Shown here: positions 39,125 to 47,101 of the stretch, piece after piece | Position numbering within the stretch: position 1 is the stretch's first letter | Layout of the letters: each line of letters opens with the position of its first letter | NCBI RefSeq assembly: GCF_001592365.1 | Contig: NZ_BCWU01000007.1 | Coordinates: 237,443-301,442, forward strand | Reading direction: 5' to 3' | From: Gordonia hydrophobica NBRC 16057 | GTDB lineage: Bacteria > Actinomycetota > Actinomycetes > Mycobacteriales > Mycobacteriaceae | DNA length: 64,000 nt | Program-made: the position numbers and the translations under genes | The notes under the pieces: model-generated | The model's input: only the letters and a program-made list of their open reading frames with translations | What the model was told of the DNA's origin: nothing | The model's database searches: none

Positions 39125-39179
39125 CATTTTTCCACAGCGTGGGATAATTGACAGATTAAATCCCCGCTGTGGAAAAATG
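39125..39179. promoter_or_regulatory. Inverted-repeat operator between lactamase-fold and tetR genes
   Basis: CATTTTTCCACAGCG (39125-39139) is perfectly inverted at 39165-39179, and pairing continues as GGGAT/ATCCC with one bulge. On the minus strand TTGCAT (39177-39182) and TAATCT (39153-39158) make a promoter with an 18-base spacer; on the plus strand TTGACA (39148-39153) is a perfect -35 box. The TetR protein encoded to the right is the likely ligand-controlled binder (inference). Confidence 0.65.
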
Positions 39180-39193
39180 CAAGAGTGGGATCC

Positions 39194-39925
39194 ATGAGCG
39201 CCGCGTCGAACCCGACACCAAGACAGGTGCCGCCGACGGCACCCCGACGCGGTCGGCCGCTGAAGACGTCGACAGCACAACTCTCGCGCGATGCGATCCG
39301 CAAGGCGGCGCTGTCGGTGATCGACGACCAGGGCGTCGACGCCGTGACGATGCGCTCAGTCGGGCGCGTGCTCAAAGTGGATGCCAAGAGCCTTTACTAC
39401 TACGTCGACGACAAGGACGACCTCCTCGACGCAGTCGCCGAGTACCTCCTCGAACAGCTCCGTCCGCCAGAATCGACCGACTCCATCACGCACGATCTCC
39501 GCGCCTGGGCGTACGAGTTCCGCCGAATCGCCGTCGCCCACCCCAAGGCCACGACATTGGTACTGACCCGTCAACTCTCGTCGACCGCGGGCCTCGCTCC
39601 GATCGAAGCAGCACTGGCGCTGCTCCGTCGCGTCGGGTGCGATACCGAGGAGGCCGTCCACCTGATGCGGACGCTGCTGGCGACGTTGATCGGAACATTG
39701 TTACGTGAGGCGTCGGCCGGACCGACGTTCGGAACAACCGACCCCGCAGGCATCGCCGAACGGCAACGGACGCTGGAGACGTCCGGATTCTCGGAGGTCG
39801 GCCGGGCTGCGCCCCATCTGGCACGGTTCGATCGACAACTCGAGTTCGAGTACGCCGTCGACATGATCATCCCCCTCATCACCACCCGCTTCACCCCTGT
39901 CCAGCCCCCATGCGCTGACGGTTAG
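39194..39925 (+). CDS. TetR-family regulator (TetR_C type)
   Basis: The 243-residue protein has a basic N-terminal tail, a helix-turn-helix (GVDAVTMRSVGRVLKVDAKSLYYYV, about residues 48-72) and a long C-terminal TetR_C-like domain. I choose ATG 39194; an in-frame GTG at 39185 is possible. It is divergent from the lactamase-fold gene. Its last 35 bases overlap the convergent PAP2-DUF347 gene. Confidence 0.86.
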   Translation: MSAASNPTPRQVPPTAPRRGRPLKTSTAQLSRDAIRKAALSVIDDQGVDAVTMRSVGRVLKVDAKSLYYYVDDKDDLLDAVAEYLLEQLRPPESTDSITHDLRAWAYEFRRIAVAHPKATTLVLTRQLSSTAGLAPIEAALALLRRVGCDTEEAVHLMRTLLATLIGTLLREASAGPTFGTTDPAGIAERQRTLETSGFSEVGRAAPHLARFDRQLEFEYAVDMIIPLITTRFTPVQPPCADG

Positions 39926-41417
39926 GCACCACCATCCGATCACCGACCTCAACGGGTTCGATCACGTCGCGCTTCGTCACGCTCAGGAAGGCCACCAGGA
40001 CCACGATGACCGTCAGGAAGATCGTCGAGGTCAGCGAGGTGCCGAGACCGAATCCGCCGCTGTCGCGCGGTTGTGACAGGAGGTCGCCGATGGACGCGCC
40101 GAGCGGGCGAGTCAGGACGTACGCCGCCCAGAAGGCGACGACGGCATTCAGGTGCAACTTCCAGTAGGCCAGCGCGATCGCCGCGATGACGGCGGCGAAG
40201 ATCAGCAGGGAGACCACGTAGCCGAGGTTCAACTTCTCCGCCAGCAGATCACCCGCGGCGGTACCGAGCGCGAACGTGACCAGGATCGTCAGCCAGTAGA
40301 ACGCTTCGCGGCGGCGCGTGGTGATCGTGTGGATCGACAAGGTCCGCTCGCTCAGGTACCAGCCGGCGAAGACGACCACCAGCGCGATCGCGAACACCGC
40401 CGTCGTCACCTGGAGCGGCACGCCGCGATTGTCGGTGAGGTTGTCGGTGATGAGGGTGCCCACCACGCTGATCAGCGCGACGGCCGGCCAGTAGACCCAC
40501 GCCGTGTAGCCGCCCCGACTGAACTGGACCACCAGGACAGCGACCAGCAGCACCGCCATGAACAGCGTCGTCGCAGTCAGCCCCCAACCGAGCCGACCGT
40601 TGAGGTCGTCCGCATAGGTCTCGCCGACGGTGGTGGCCATGATCTTGATGGTCCAGAAATAGCCGGTGACCAGCGGCACGCGGACCAACGCACGTCGTCC
40701 GGCGTCGGACCACGCATGCCTGCCCGATGCCGGGGCCAGCCAGGTCGCTACTCCGGGCGAGAGACGATCGCTGAACCGTTCGAATACGGTCGTGACGATC
40801 CTCGGCACGAGCACCACCGCGACGACCGCCGTCGCCGCACCCACCACGCATCCGGCGATCACGTCGCTGAACCAATGAACGCCGAGGTACAGGCGCGTCC
40901 AGGCGACGAAGGCCGTCGTGACCACCCCCATGCTGACCGCCGCGACGCGCGCGGCACGACTGGCCCCGATGGTCCCGACCAGCGCAACCGAGACCACGAG
41001 TGCGGCCGTCCCGGTGACATGCCCCGACGGATACGACATCGCCGCCTCGTACGCCGGAATCTGATCGACGGCGGGCGGACGCGGACGCTCCACGATCACC
41101 TTGACCACTTCCGCGACGACACCCGCACCGGCCACCGCAGCGAGGACGGTGACGGCTCGGTGCACGCGGCGATCACGAAACAGCAGGTATGCGGCAGCGG
41201 CCAGGGCCCAGACCGGGACCAGCATGGGGCTGTACAGGTCGCTCAGCACTGAGACCGCCCGTGCCATGCCTGTGGCACGCGTACCCTCGACCGCGTTCAG
41301 CACGGCGCTGTCCAGTCCCGTCGGTCCGTGTCTCACGAACAGTCCGAACCCGACGACCATCACGATGAGCACGGAGTAGGCCAGTACCCATGACTTCTGA
41401 TTCTGCTTCACCCCCAC
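39891..41417 (-). CDS. PAP2 phosphatase fused to DUF347 membrane repeats
   Basis: The 508-residue protein is a fusion. Residues 1-215 are a PAP2 lipid phosphatase with the three motifs: KVIVERPRP, SYPSGH and RLYLGVHWFSDVIAG. Residues 235-500 have eight or so membrane segments with repeated W.(I/T)K/GE..(A/G)D elements (FWTIKIMATTVGETYADDL, FYWLTILVTFALGTAAGDLL) typical of DUF347/COG4705 proteins. The PAP2 part removes phosphate from lipid or isoprenoid phosphates; the DUF347 part is uncharacterised. The GTG start (41417 or 41411) overlaps the divergent kinase start. Confidence 0.85.
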   Translation of the reverse strand: MGVKQNQKSWVLAYSVLIVMVVGFGLFVRHGPTGLDSAVLNAVEGTRATGMARAVSVLSDLYSPMLVPVWALAAAAYLLFRDRRVHRAVTVLAAVAGAGVVAEVVKVIVERPRPPAVDQIPAYEAAMSYPSGHVTGTAALVVSVALVGTIGASRAARVAAVSMGVVTTAFVAWTRLYLGVHWFSDVIAGCVVGAATAVVAVVLVPRIVTTVFERFSDRLSPGVATWLAPASGRHAWSDAGRRALVRVPLVTGYFWTIKIMATTVGETYADDLNGRLGWGLTATTLFMAVLLVAVLVVQFSRGGYTAWVYWPAVALISVVGTLITDNLTDNRGVPLQVTTAVFAIALVVVFAGWYLSERTLSIHTITTRRREAFYWLTILVTFALGTAAGDLLAEKLNLGYVVSLLIFAAVIAAIALAYWKLHLNAVVAFWAAYVLTRPLGASIGDLLSQPRDSGGFGLGTSLTSTIFLTVIVVLVAFLSVTKRDVIEPVEVGDRMVVPNRQRMGAGQG

Positions 41418-42841
41418 AGCGTGGCGATCAGTCGCTTACCGGAGCCTTAACCCTTCGTCGACGCCTGGCTCGTGCGGTGCGTCCGATGCGGAGCCGGCTG
41501 ACTCTGCTCGCCACCGCGTTGGTGACGATCGCGCTCGTGATCGCAGGCGCCGTACTGATTCTGGTGCTGCACACCGTCCTCCTGAACAAGGCCGACGACG
41601 CTAATTCCGCGCGGGTGAGCACTATCGCGGAGGCACTCGCCGAACGCGGTCCGAGCGAACTCGACGACTCGTTGTTCAGCACCGATCAGAACGTCGACCT
41701 CGTACAGGTGGTCGACGCGTCCGGACAGGTCGTCCGCTCGAGTCGAGCCCGTCCCGGCGGTCCGCTCGGCGCCCCGTTGCAGCCGGGCCGACGCGTCGAG
41801 ATCGACGGCGCCCAGTCCGCGCCGTCCGACGCCGAGTACCGCGCCACTCGGGTCGGCGTCCGTGCCGCCGACGGTACCGCGCTCACGGTGGAGGCCGGCA
41901 CCGCCGAGGCGGGCATCAACACCCTCGTCCTGCTGGTCGCGGCGCTCTGCGCTGCGGTGTTCCCCCTCATCGTGGCCGCGATGGCGACGCTGACCTACTT
42001 CTTCGTCGGCCGTGCCCTGCGCCCGGTGGAACAGATCCGACGCCGTGTGTCCGAGATCAGCGCCGCCGATCTCGCCGATCTCGTCCCCGTTCCCGGGACC
42101 CGCGACGAGATCGAACTGCTGGCCCGAACCATGAACGCGATGCTGACCCGACTGAAGACCGCACAGACCACGCAACGACAATTCGTCGGCGACGCCTCGC
42201 ACGAGCTCAACAGCCCGCTGACGTCGATCTACGGACTCCTCGATCTCGCCGATCACACCGGCGAGCCGATCGACGTCGAGACCGTGCGGACCCTGCTGCT
42301 GCCTGAGGCCGCACGCATGCGAACCCTGGTCGCCGACCTCGCGCTGCTGGCTCGCGGGGACGAGGGCGCGGCTCCGGTACGCCACGAACGGGTCGATCTC
42401 GAAGCACTCGTCACCGCCGAGGCGGACCTGGTCACGGCGACCCGGGCCGTCTCCGTGCACTGCACCACGGTGCCCGCGTTCGTCGACGGTGACGCCGCCC
42501 GCTTGGCGCGTGCCATCCGGAACTTGACCGACAACGCCGCCCGCTATGCGGCGAGTCGGCTGACGATCACGATGGCGTCCACCGCCGAGTCCGTCACGGT
42601 CGCCGTCAGCGACGACGGCCCCGGTGTCTCCGCGGCCGACCGCGAGCGCGTGTTCGATCGCTTCGTCCGCCTCGACGACGCCCGCGACCGGGCGGCCGGC
42701 GGGTCCGGGTTGGGCCTGGCGATCGTCGCCGAGATCGTGAACGCGCACAGCGGCTTGGTCGGCGTCGACGCCGCACCCGACGGCGGCGCTCGATTCTGGT
42801 TCAGTCTTCCGCTGGCACGATCCGATAGCCGACGCCCCTGA
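41390..42841 (+). CDS. Sensor histidine kinase
   Basis: The 483-residue kinase has a membrane segment (LTLLATALVTIALVIAGAVLILVL), an extracytoplasmic region of about 120 residues, a second membrane segment (VLLVAALCAAVFPLIVAAMA), a HAMP linker, the phospho-acceptor FVGDASHELNSPLTSI and the ATPase motifs NLTDNAARYA, DDGPGV and GSGLGLAIV. The start overlaps the divergent PAP2-DUF347 start by 28 bases and has no clear ribosome site; a start at about 41480 is possible. Its partner regulator is encoded convergently, overlapping its last 41 bases. Confidence 0.9.
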   Translation: MTSDSASPPQRGDQSLTGALTLRRRLARAVRPMRSRLTLLATALVTIALVIAGAVLILVLHTVLLNKADDANSARVSTIAEALAERGPSELDDSLFSTDQNVDLVQVVDASGQVVRSSRARPGGPLGAPLQPGRRVEIDGAQSAPSDAEYRATRVGVRAADGTALTVEAGTAEAGINTLVLLVAALCAAVFPLIVAAMATLTYFFVGRALRPVEQIRRRVSEISAADLADLVPVPGTRDEIELLARTMNAMLTRLKTAQTTQRQFVGDASHELNSPLTSIYGLLDLADHTGEPIDVETVRTLLLPEAARMRTLVADLALLARGDEGAAPVRHERVDLEALVTAEADLVTATRAVSVHCTTVPAFVDGDAARLARAIRNLTDNAARYAASRLTITMASTAESVTVAVSDDGPGVSAADRERVFDRFVRLDDARDRAAGGSGLGLAIVAEIVNAHSGLVGVDAAPDGGARFWFSLPLARSDSRRP

Positions 42842-43478
42842 CGGTCTCCAGCGACTTTCGTCCGAACGGTGCGTCGATGTGTTTTCGCAGGTGGTGAATA
42901 TAGACCTCGACGACATTATCCGGGCCGTCGTAGTTCACATCCCACACCGATTCGAGGATCCGCTGTTTGGAGAGCGGCACCCCCGCGTGTCCCATCAACA
43001 GGTTGAGCAGCGCGAACTCCCGCGGCGACAGGTCGATCGGCGCGTCGCCGCGGTGCACGGTGTGTTTGGCGGGATCGAGTCGCAGATCACCGACTTCGAG
43101 CACCGTCGGACGTTCCGGTGCACCTCGCCGCACCAGCGCGCGTAGTCGTGCCACCAACACCGCCACCGAGAACGGCTTAGTCAGGTAGTCGTCAGCACCG
43201 AAGTCGAGGGCGTCCACCTGGTCGTACTCACCGTCCTTGGCGGTCAGCATCAGGATCGGCGTCCATACCCCGGCCTTGCGCAGGTCGCGCACCACCTCGT
43301 ACCCGTTGCGGCCCGGCATCATGATGTCGAGGACGACGACGTCGAACGTCCCGGCGCATGCCTCGTCAAACCCGTCGATCCCGTTGTCGGCGACGGCGGC
43401 CGTCCATCCCTGGGCGGTCATCGTCCGGCGGACGGTCTCTGCGATGGCCGCGTCGTCGTCGACCACGAGGACTCTCAT
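42801..43478 (-). CDS. OmpR/PhoB-type response regulator
   Basis: The 225-residue regulator has a receiver domain (VDDDAAIAET, phospho-acceptor Asp in VVVLDIMMPGRNG, MLTAKDG, DYLTKPF) and a winged-helix DNA-binding domain (DLSPREFALLNLLM, DNVVEVYIHHLRKHID, VRGVGYRI). It is convergent with the kinase gene and their 3' ends overlap by 41 bases, so the pair is not cotranscribed. Confidence 0.93.
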   Translation of the reverse strand: MRVLVVDDDAAIAETVRRTMTAQGWTAAVADNGIDGFDEACAGTFDVVVLDIMMPGRNGYEVVRDLRKAGVWTPILMLTAKDGEYDQVDALDFGADDYLTKPFSVAVLVARLRALVRRGAPERPTVLEVGDLRLDPAKHTVHRGDAPIDLSPREFALLNLLMGHAGVPLSKQRILESVWDVNYDGPDNVVEVYIHHLRKHIDAPFGRKSLETVRGVGYRIVPAED

Positions 43479-43541
43479 CTCGCCGATGATACGGACGACC
43501 GGACCGAACTACGCCCCGCATCTTGCGAGAACATCACTACG

Positions 43542-44339
43542 ATGGTCGGCATGGCGTCCTCGCGCACCGACCGCATGCCCGCACTGTTCATCAGTCATGG
43601 AGCCCCGCCGTTGGTGGACGACGTTCGGTGGGTCGCCGAGTTGAAGCAACTCGCCGTCGATCTCCCGCGTCCCAAACAGATCCTCGTCGTGTCCGCGCAC
43701 TGGGAGGCGGCGCCGCTGACGATCGGTTCCACCGATCCACGGGTGCCGCTCACCTACGACTTCTGGGGCTTCCCCGACCGGTTCTACGACACGGTGTACA
43801 ACGCGCCCGGCGCCACGGCGCTCGCCGAGCAGATCGCCGCGCTGATGCCCGCCGGAGAGGTGCACCACGATGCGGAGCGCCGCCTCGACCACGGCGCCTA
43901 CGTGCCGTTGACCGTGATGTACCCCGACGCCGACATTCCCGTGGTCCAGATGTCGATGCCGACGCTCGCACCCGACGCGCTGATGACGCTCGGCGCTCGC
44001 CTGACCGAACTCCGCGACGAGGGCGTCATGATCATCGGCTCCGGATTCACCACGCACGGGTTGCCCTACCTCACCGATCCCTCCCCCGATGCGGTGCCGC
44101 CGCAGTGGTCGGTGGAGTTCGACGAGTGGGCGCGGGAACGGTTCGACGCCGGCGACGTCGACGGTCTCCTCGACTTCGCACACCGGGCGCCCGGGATGCC
44201 GTACGCGCACCCGCGCACCGAGCACTTCGCTCCGCTGTTCGTGACACTGGGCGCCGCGACGGTCGCCGACGCCGTCCCCGAGCAGCCGATCGACGGCTTC
44301 TGGATGGGCCTCGCCAAGCGCAGCATCGTCGTGAACTGA
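43542..44339 (+). CDS. DODA/LigB-type extradiol dioxygenase-like protein
   Basis: The 265-residue protein has the family metal-site segments: ALFISHGAPPLV, VVSAHWEAAP and DHGAYVPLTVMYPDADIPVVQM, with a further His in GFTTHGLPY. Relatives cleave catechols (4,5-DOPA dioxygenase, YgiD). The physiological substrate is unknown. The start may be 43542 or 43551; neither has a strong ribosome site. Confidence 0.86.
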   Translation: MVGMASSRTDRMPALFISHGAPPLVDDVRWVAELKQLAVDLPRPKQILVVSAHWEAAPLTIGSTDPRVPLTYDFWGFPDRFYDTVYNAPGATALAEQIAALMPAGEVHHDAERRLDHGAYVPLTVMYPDADIPVVQMSMPTLAPDALMTLGARLTELRDEGVMIIGSGFTTHGLPYLTDPSPDAVPPQWSVEFDEWARERFDAGDVDGLLDFAHRAPGMPYAHPRTEHFAPLFVTLGAATVADAVPEQPIDGFWMGLAKRSIVVN

Positions 44340-44346
44340 GCAGGCG

Positions 44347-44703
44347 CTACACGAGCCATCCCAACCACAGGCCGAGCGCACAGGCGCCGACGGCGCCGAG
44401 CAGCGTGCCGACGCTGTAGATCACGCCGCGGCGGCTCTCCAGTCGGATCGCCTCGACCACGGCCGTCGAGAAGGTCGTGTACCCGCCGCAGAAGCCGGTG
44501 CCCACGACACTCGACCAATCGGGCGAGGCGCCGGCGAACATCACCAGTCCGGCGACGAAGCCGATCAGCAGGGCACCGGTCAGATTGATCAGGAACGTGG
44601 GACCGGGGAAGACGTCGGGCCACCGTCGGCGCACCGCGTCGTCGACCTGATACCTCGCCACCGCACCCGCGGCGCCTGCGACCACCGTCAGCAGAACGAT
44701 CAC
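44347..44703 (-). CDS. crcB: Fluoride channel subunit CrcB, second copy
   Basis: The 118-residue, four-segment membrane protein has the Fluc signatures FLINLTGALLIGFVAG and GFCGGYTTFSTAVVE. Fluc channels are dual-topology dimers that let fluoride leave the cell; paired genes form heterodimers. The start is GTG at 44703, overlapping the first crcB stop (GTGA) with GGGGGAG upstream. Confidence 0.92.
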   Translation of the reverse strand: MIVLLTVVAGAAGAVARYQVDDAVRRRWPDVFPGPTFLINLTGALLIGFVAGLVMFAGASPDWSSVVGTGFCGGYTTFSTAVVEAIRLESRRGVIYSVGTLLGAVGACALGLWLGWLV

Positions 44704-45122
44704 GCCGGCTCCCCCTCCAACGGCAGCAGTCGGCGTGCTGCTTGTACCCCCGTCCAGGCAAGCAGTACGCCGACCACCACGCTGGTGACCGCGTATCCGA
44801 TCGCCAGCGCGTAGTGCGCGCCTCGTCCGAGGAGACTGATCTCCAGGGCGAACGCGCTGTAGGTGGTGAGGGCTCCGCAGAATCCCGTACCACCGGCCAG
44901 GCGTGCACGACGACGCCAACCGTCATCGCCTCCCAGTCGCGCCAACCCCTCTAACAGCGCGCCGAGGATGAATGCCCCGACAAGGTTCACTACGAATGTC
45001 CCCCACGGCCACTGCCCGTCATGGGCGGGCCACGCCTGTTCCGCGCCCCAGCGCAGAGCAGTCCCAAACAACCCTCCGACGAACACCCAGGTGAATGTCG
45101 AGGCCTTTCCGAACTCACTCAT
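44700..45122 (-). CDS. crcB: Fluoride channel subunit CrcB, first copy
   Basis: The 140-residue membrane protein has FVVNLVGAFILGALLEG and GFCGALTTYSAFALE, the two Fluc signature segments. GAAGGG lies before the ATG. It is translationally coupled to the second copy. I see no fluoride riboswitch in its leader. Confidence 0.92.
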   Translation of the reverse strand: MSEFGKASTFTWVFVGGLFGTALRWGAEQAWPAHDGQWPWGTFVVNLVGAFILGALLEGLARLGGDDGWRRRARLAGGTGFCGALTTYSAFALEISLLGRGAHYALAIGYAVTSVVVGVLLAWTGVQAARRLLPLEGEPA

Positions 45123-45223
45123 CCGCGGCCCTTCCCAGTCCCATCCAGGAAAGCGTACGACTCGTCGCCGACCCCGCGCCGACCGACATATAGTGAAAAC
45201 ACGCTCGGCACGGAGGAGGCGTC

Positions 45224-45379
45224 ATGTCCAGCTTCATCGACAAGATCAAGGGCAAGTTCGAAGCGGCCTCAGCCGCCATCGACAACGAACTGACCGTGCT
45301 CGAGGGTGCGGGCGGCGACGATCCGCTGTCCGATCACCCCGCCGACGACACCGACGACGCCGCGGAACCGTCCGCCTAG
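45224..45379 (+). CDS. Small acidic protein, 51 residues
   Basis: A strong GGAGGAG site precedes the ATG. The product starts MSSFIDKIKGKFEAASAAID, an amphipathic helix like the start of CsbD or microaggregate-binding-type proteins, and ends in an Asp-rich tail (DDPLSDHPADDTDDA). A -10-like TATAGT lies at 45189-45194. The stop overlaps the convergent membrane-protein gene by 4 bases. Function unknown. Confidence 0.7.
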   Translation: MSSFIDKIKGKFEAASAAIDNELTVLEGAGGDDPLSDHPADDTDDAAEPSA

Positions 45380-45612
45380 TTGTCGGTGAATCGTCGGACG
45401 ACCACCCATCCGGCGATCAACGGCACACAGAGAACTCCCGCGAACACCGCGGTGAGGACCATCGGCTGCACGAACACGTCTCTACCGACTGCGCCCGTCG
45501 TACCGAAATAAAGAACGGCGACGGCGTAGAAGAGCGTCGTCGCGACAACCAACCTGCCGACGAGCCCTGTCTTCGGGCCGATCCGCACCGATGTGAGTTC
45601 TCGATTGAGCAT
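45376..45612 (-). CDS. Small two-segment membrane protein
   Basis: The 78-residue product has two membrane segments (LVVATTLFYAVAVLYFG and MVLTAVFAGVLCVPLIAGWV) joined by a short loop. I choose ATG 45612; a TTG at 45648 is possible. I recognise no family. It is convergent with the small acidic protein gene. Confidence 0.55.
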   Translation of the reverse strand: MLNRELTSVRIGPKTGLVGRLVVATTLFYAVAVLYFGTTGAVGRDVFVQPMVLTAVFAGVLCVPLIAGWVVVRRFTDN

Positions 45613-45745
45613 GCTTCCATTGCACCCGGACCGATCGGCTCCGACCAAAAGCGCTTCGGAGAAATCGGCCGTCTACGCTGGTCACAGCCGTGAAGATTTT
45701 TTCCGGACCGGAGAAACGCGAGCGCGTCGACCCCGGTTTCGCACC

Positions 45746-47017
45746 CTATCTGCGGCTGAGTTCGCGCCCGATCCGGACCACCATCGCGTCGACGGCGAAC
45801 TTCGGCTTCACATTCTTCTCGAGGGCGTCGCGGCAGTCCAGAACCGCCTCAATGCACCGCAGCAATTGCGCGGGTGACGCGTGCCGGGACATCGGGCCCG
45901 TCAGATCGCCCGCCTTGTCCGGGTGCATCAGCGTCACCTGTGCGCCCATCGCGAGCGTCAATCCGTCGCGGAAGAGCGCAGCGAGGTCCACCAGGGCACG
46001 GTCGAGCACGTCGCGCATCGTCCGGGTGCGCCGGGACTTCTGCCGCTTCTCGAGTTCCTTGACGGCGCCCGCCGTCCCGCGCGGCGGTCGTGCGGTGCCC
46101 TTGCCAGTTCCGCCCGCACCGAGCGCCGTCATGAGCTCTTCGGTCTCAACGGCATCGCGTTCGGCACTGATCGCAGCCGCCACATCGGTCGCCGTCTTGA
46201 CGAGCTTCTCGGCGGCGGCGAACGCCGTCGAATCGCGCGTCGCGGCCCGGGCCAGGCCAAGCGCCTGATCGCGCTGATCGCGCGAGGCCTCATCGATCGC
46301 CAACCGCTTGGCGCGCCCGACGTGACCGCCGGACACCGACGCGGCCCACTCGGCACGGTCCGGTTCGATCCCGTCGCGGTCCACCAGGACGCGCGCGATG
46401 TCAGCCGCAGCGGGCGCCGTGAGGCCGGCGTGCCGACACCGCGACCGCAGAGTGATCGCGATGTCCTCCGGAGCCACCGACGGTGCGCACAGTAGGAAGA
46501 TGGTGCGTTCCGGCGGTTCTTCGACGGCCTTCAGCAGCGCGTTCGCCCCCTGCTCGGTCAGCCGATCCGCGTCCTCCACGACGACGATCTGCCAGCGACC
46601 CGTCGTGGGGCGTCGCGCCGACAACTGCACGATGTCGCGGATCTGTTTGACGGAGATGGTGAGGCCCTCGGGGACGATGTGGCGCACGTCGCCGTGGGTG
46701 CCTGCGAGGACGGTGGTGCACGCGCGGCACTCTCCGCAGCCGACGACATCGGGCGACTGACACTGCAACGCTGCCGCGAAGCAGGTCGCCGCCACCGATC
46801 GGCCGCTTCCCGGCGGTCCGGTGAACAGCCACGCGTGGGTCATCGACTCCCGGACCGTGGTCTCCACGGCGTCGTCCGGTTGATCGGCGAACATCGAGAC
46901 GGCGCCGTCGTCCGCTTCGTCCAGACGTGCGGCGACGGCTCGCGCAGACGTCGCCGCGACCAGGAGTTCGTCGAGCAGTCCGCGCTGTCCGATCATTCGG
47001 CTGAAGACATACGTCAC
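45746..47017 (-). CDS. holB: DNA polymerase III subunit delta prime
   Basis: HolB is a clamp-loader ATPase-fold subunit. The 423-residue protein has FTGPPGSGRS (Walker A), CGECRACTTVLAGTHGDV (zinc cysteines), VVVEDADRLTEQGANALLKAVEEPPERT and the LRSRC sensor segment. The start is a GTG at 47017 in TYVFSRMIGQ; the ribosome site is weak. Position next to the cyclase gene matches Rv3644c. Confidence 0.92.
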   Translation of the reverse strand: MTYVFSRMIGQRGLLDELLVAATSARAVAARLDEADDGAVSMFADQPDDAVETTVRESMTHAWLFTGPPGSGRSVAATCFAAALQCQSPDVVGCGECRACTTVLAGTHGDVRHIVPEGLTISVKQIRDIVQLSARRPTTGRWQIVVVEDADRLTEQGANALLKAVEEPPERTIFLLCAPSVAPEDIAITLRSRCRHAGLTAPAAADIARVLVDRDGIEPDRAEWAASVSGGHVGRAKRLAIDEASRDQRDQALGLARAATRDSTAFAAAEKLVKTATDVAAAISAERDAVETEELMTALGAGGTGKGTARPPRGTAGAVKELEKRQKSRRTRTMRDVLDRALVDLAALFRDGLTLAMGAQVTLMHPDKAGDLTGPMSRHASPAQLLRCIEAVLDCRDALEKNVKPKFAVDAMVVRIGRELSRR

Positions 47018-47101
47018 ATCAGCCAGACTAAAGCCCAGTTCAGACAAGCGGCGTCGAGAGGGGTGTTTAACAATTGCAAGCATCCCGCTACCTTGGATGA
47101 C

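Noticed and set aside
45123..45223. A fluoride riboswitch upstream of the crcB pair
   Set aside because: I could not find the conserved strings on the minus strand.
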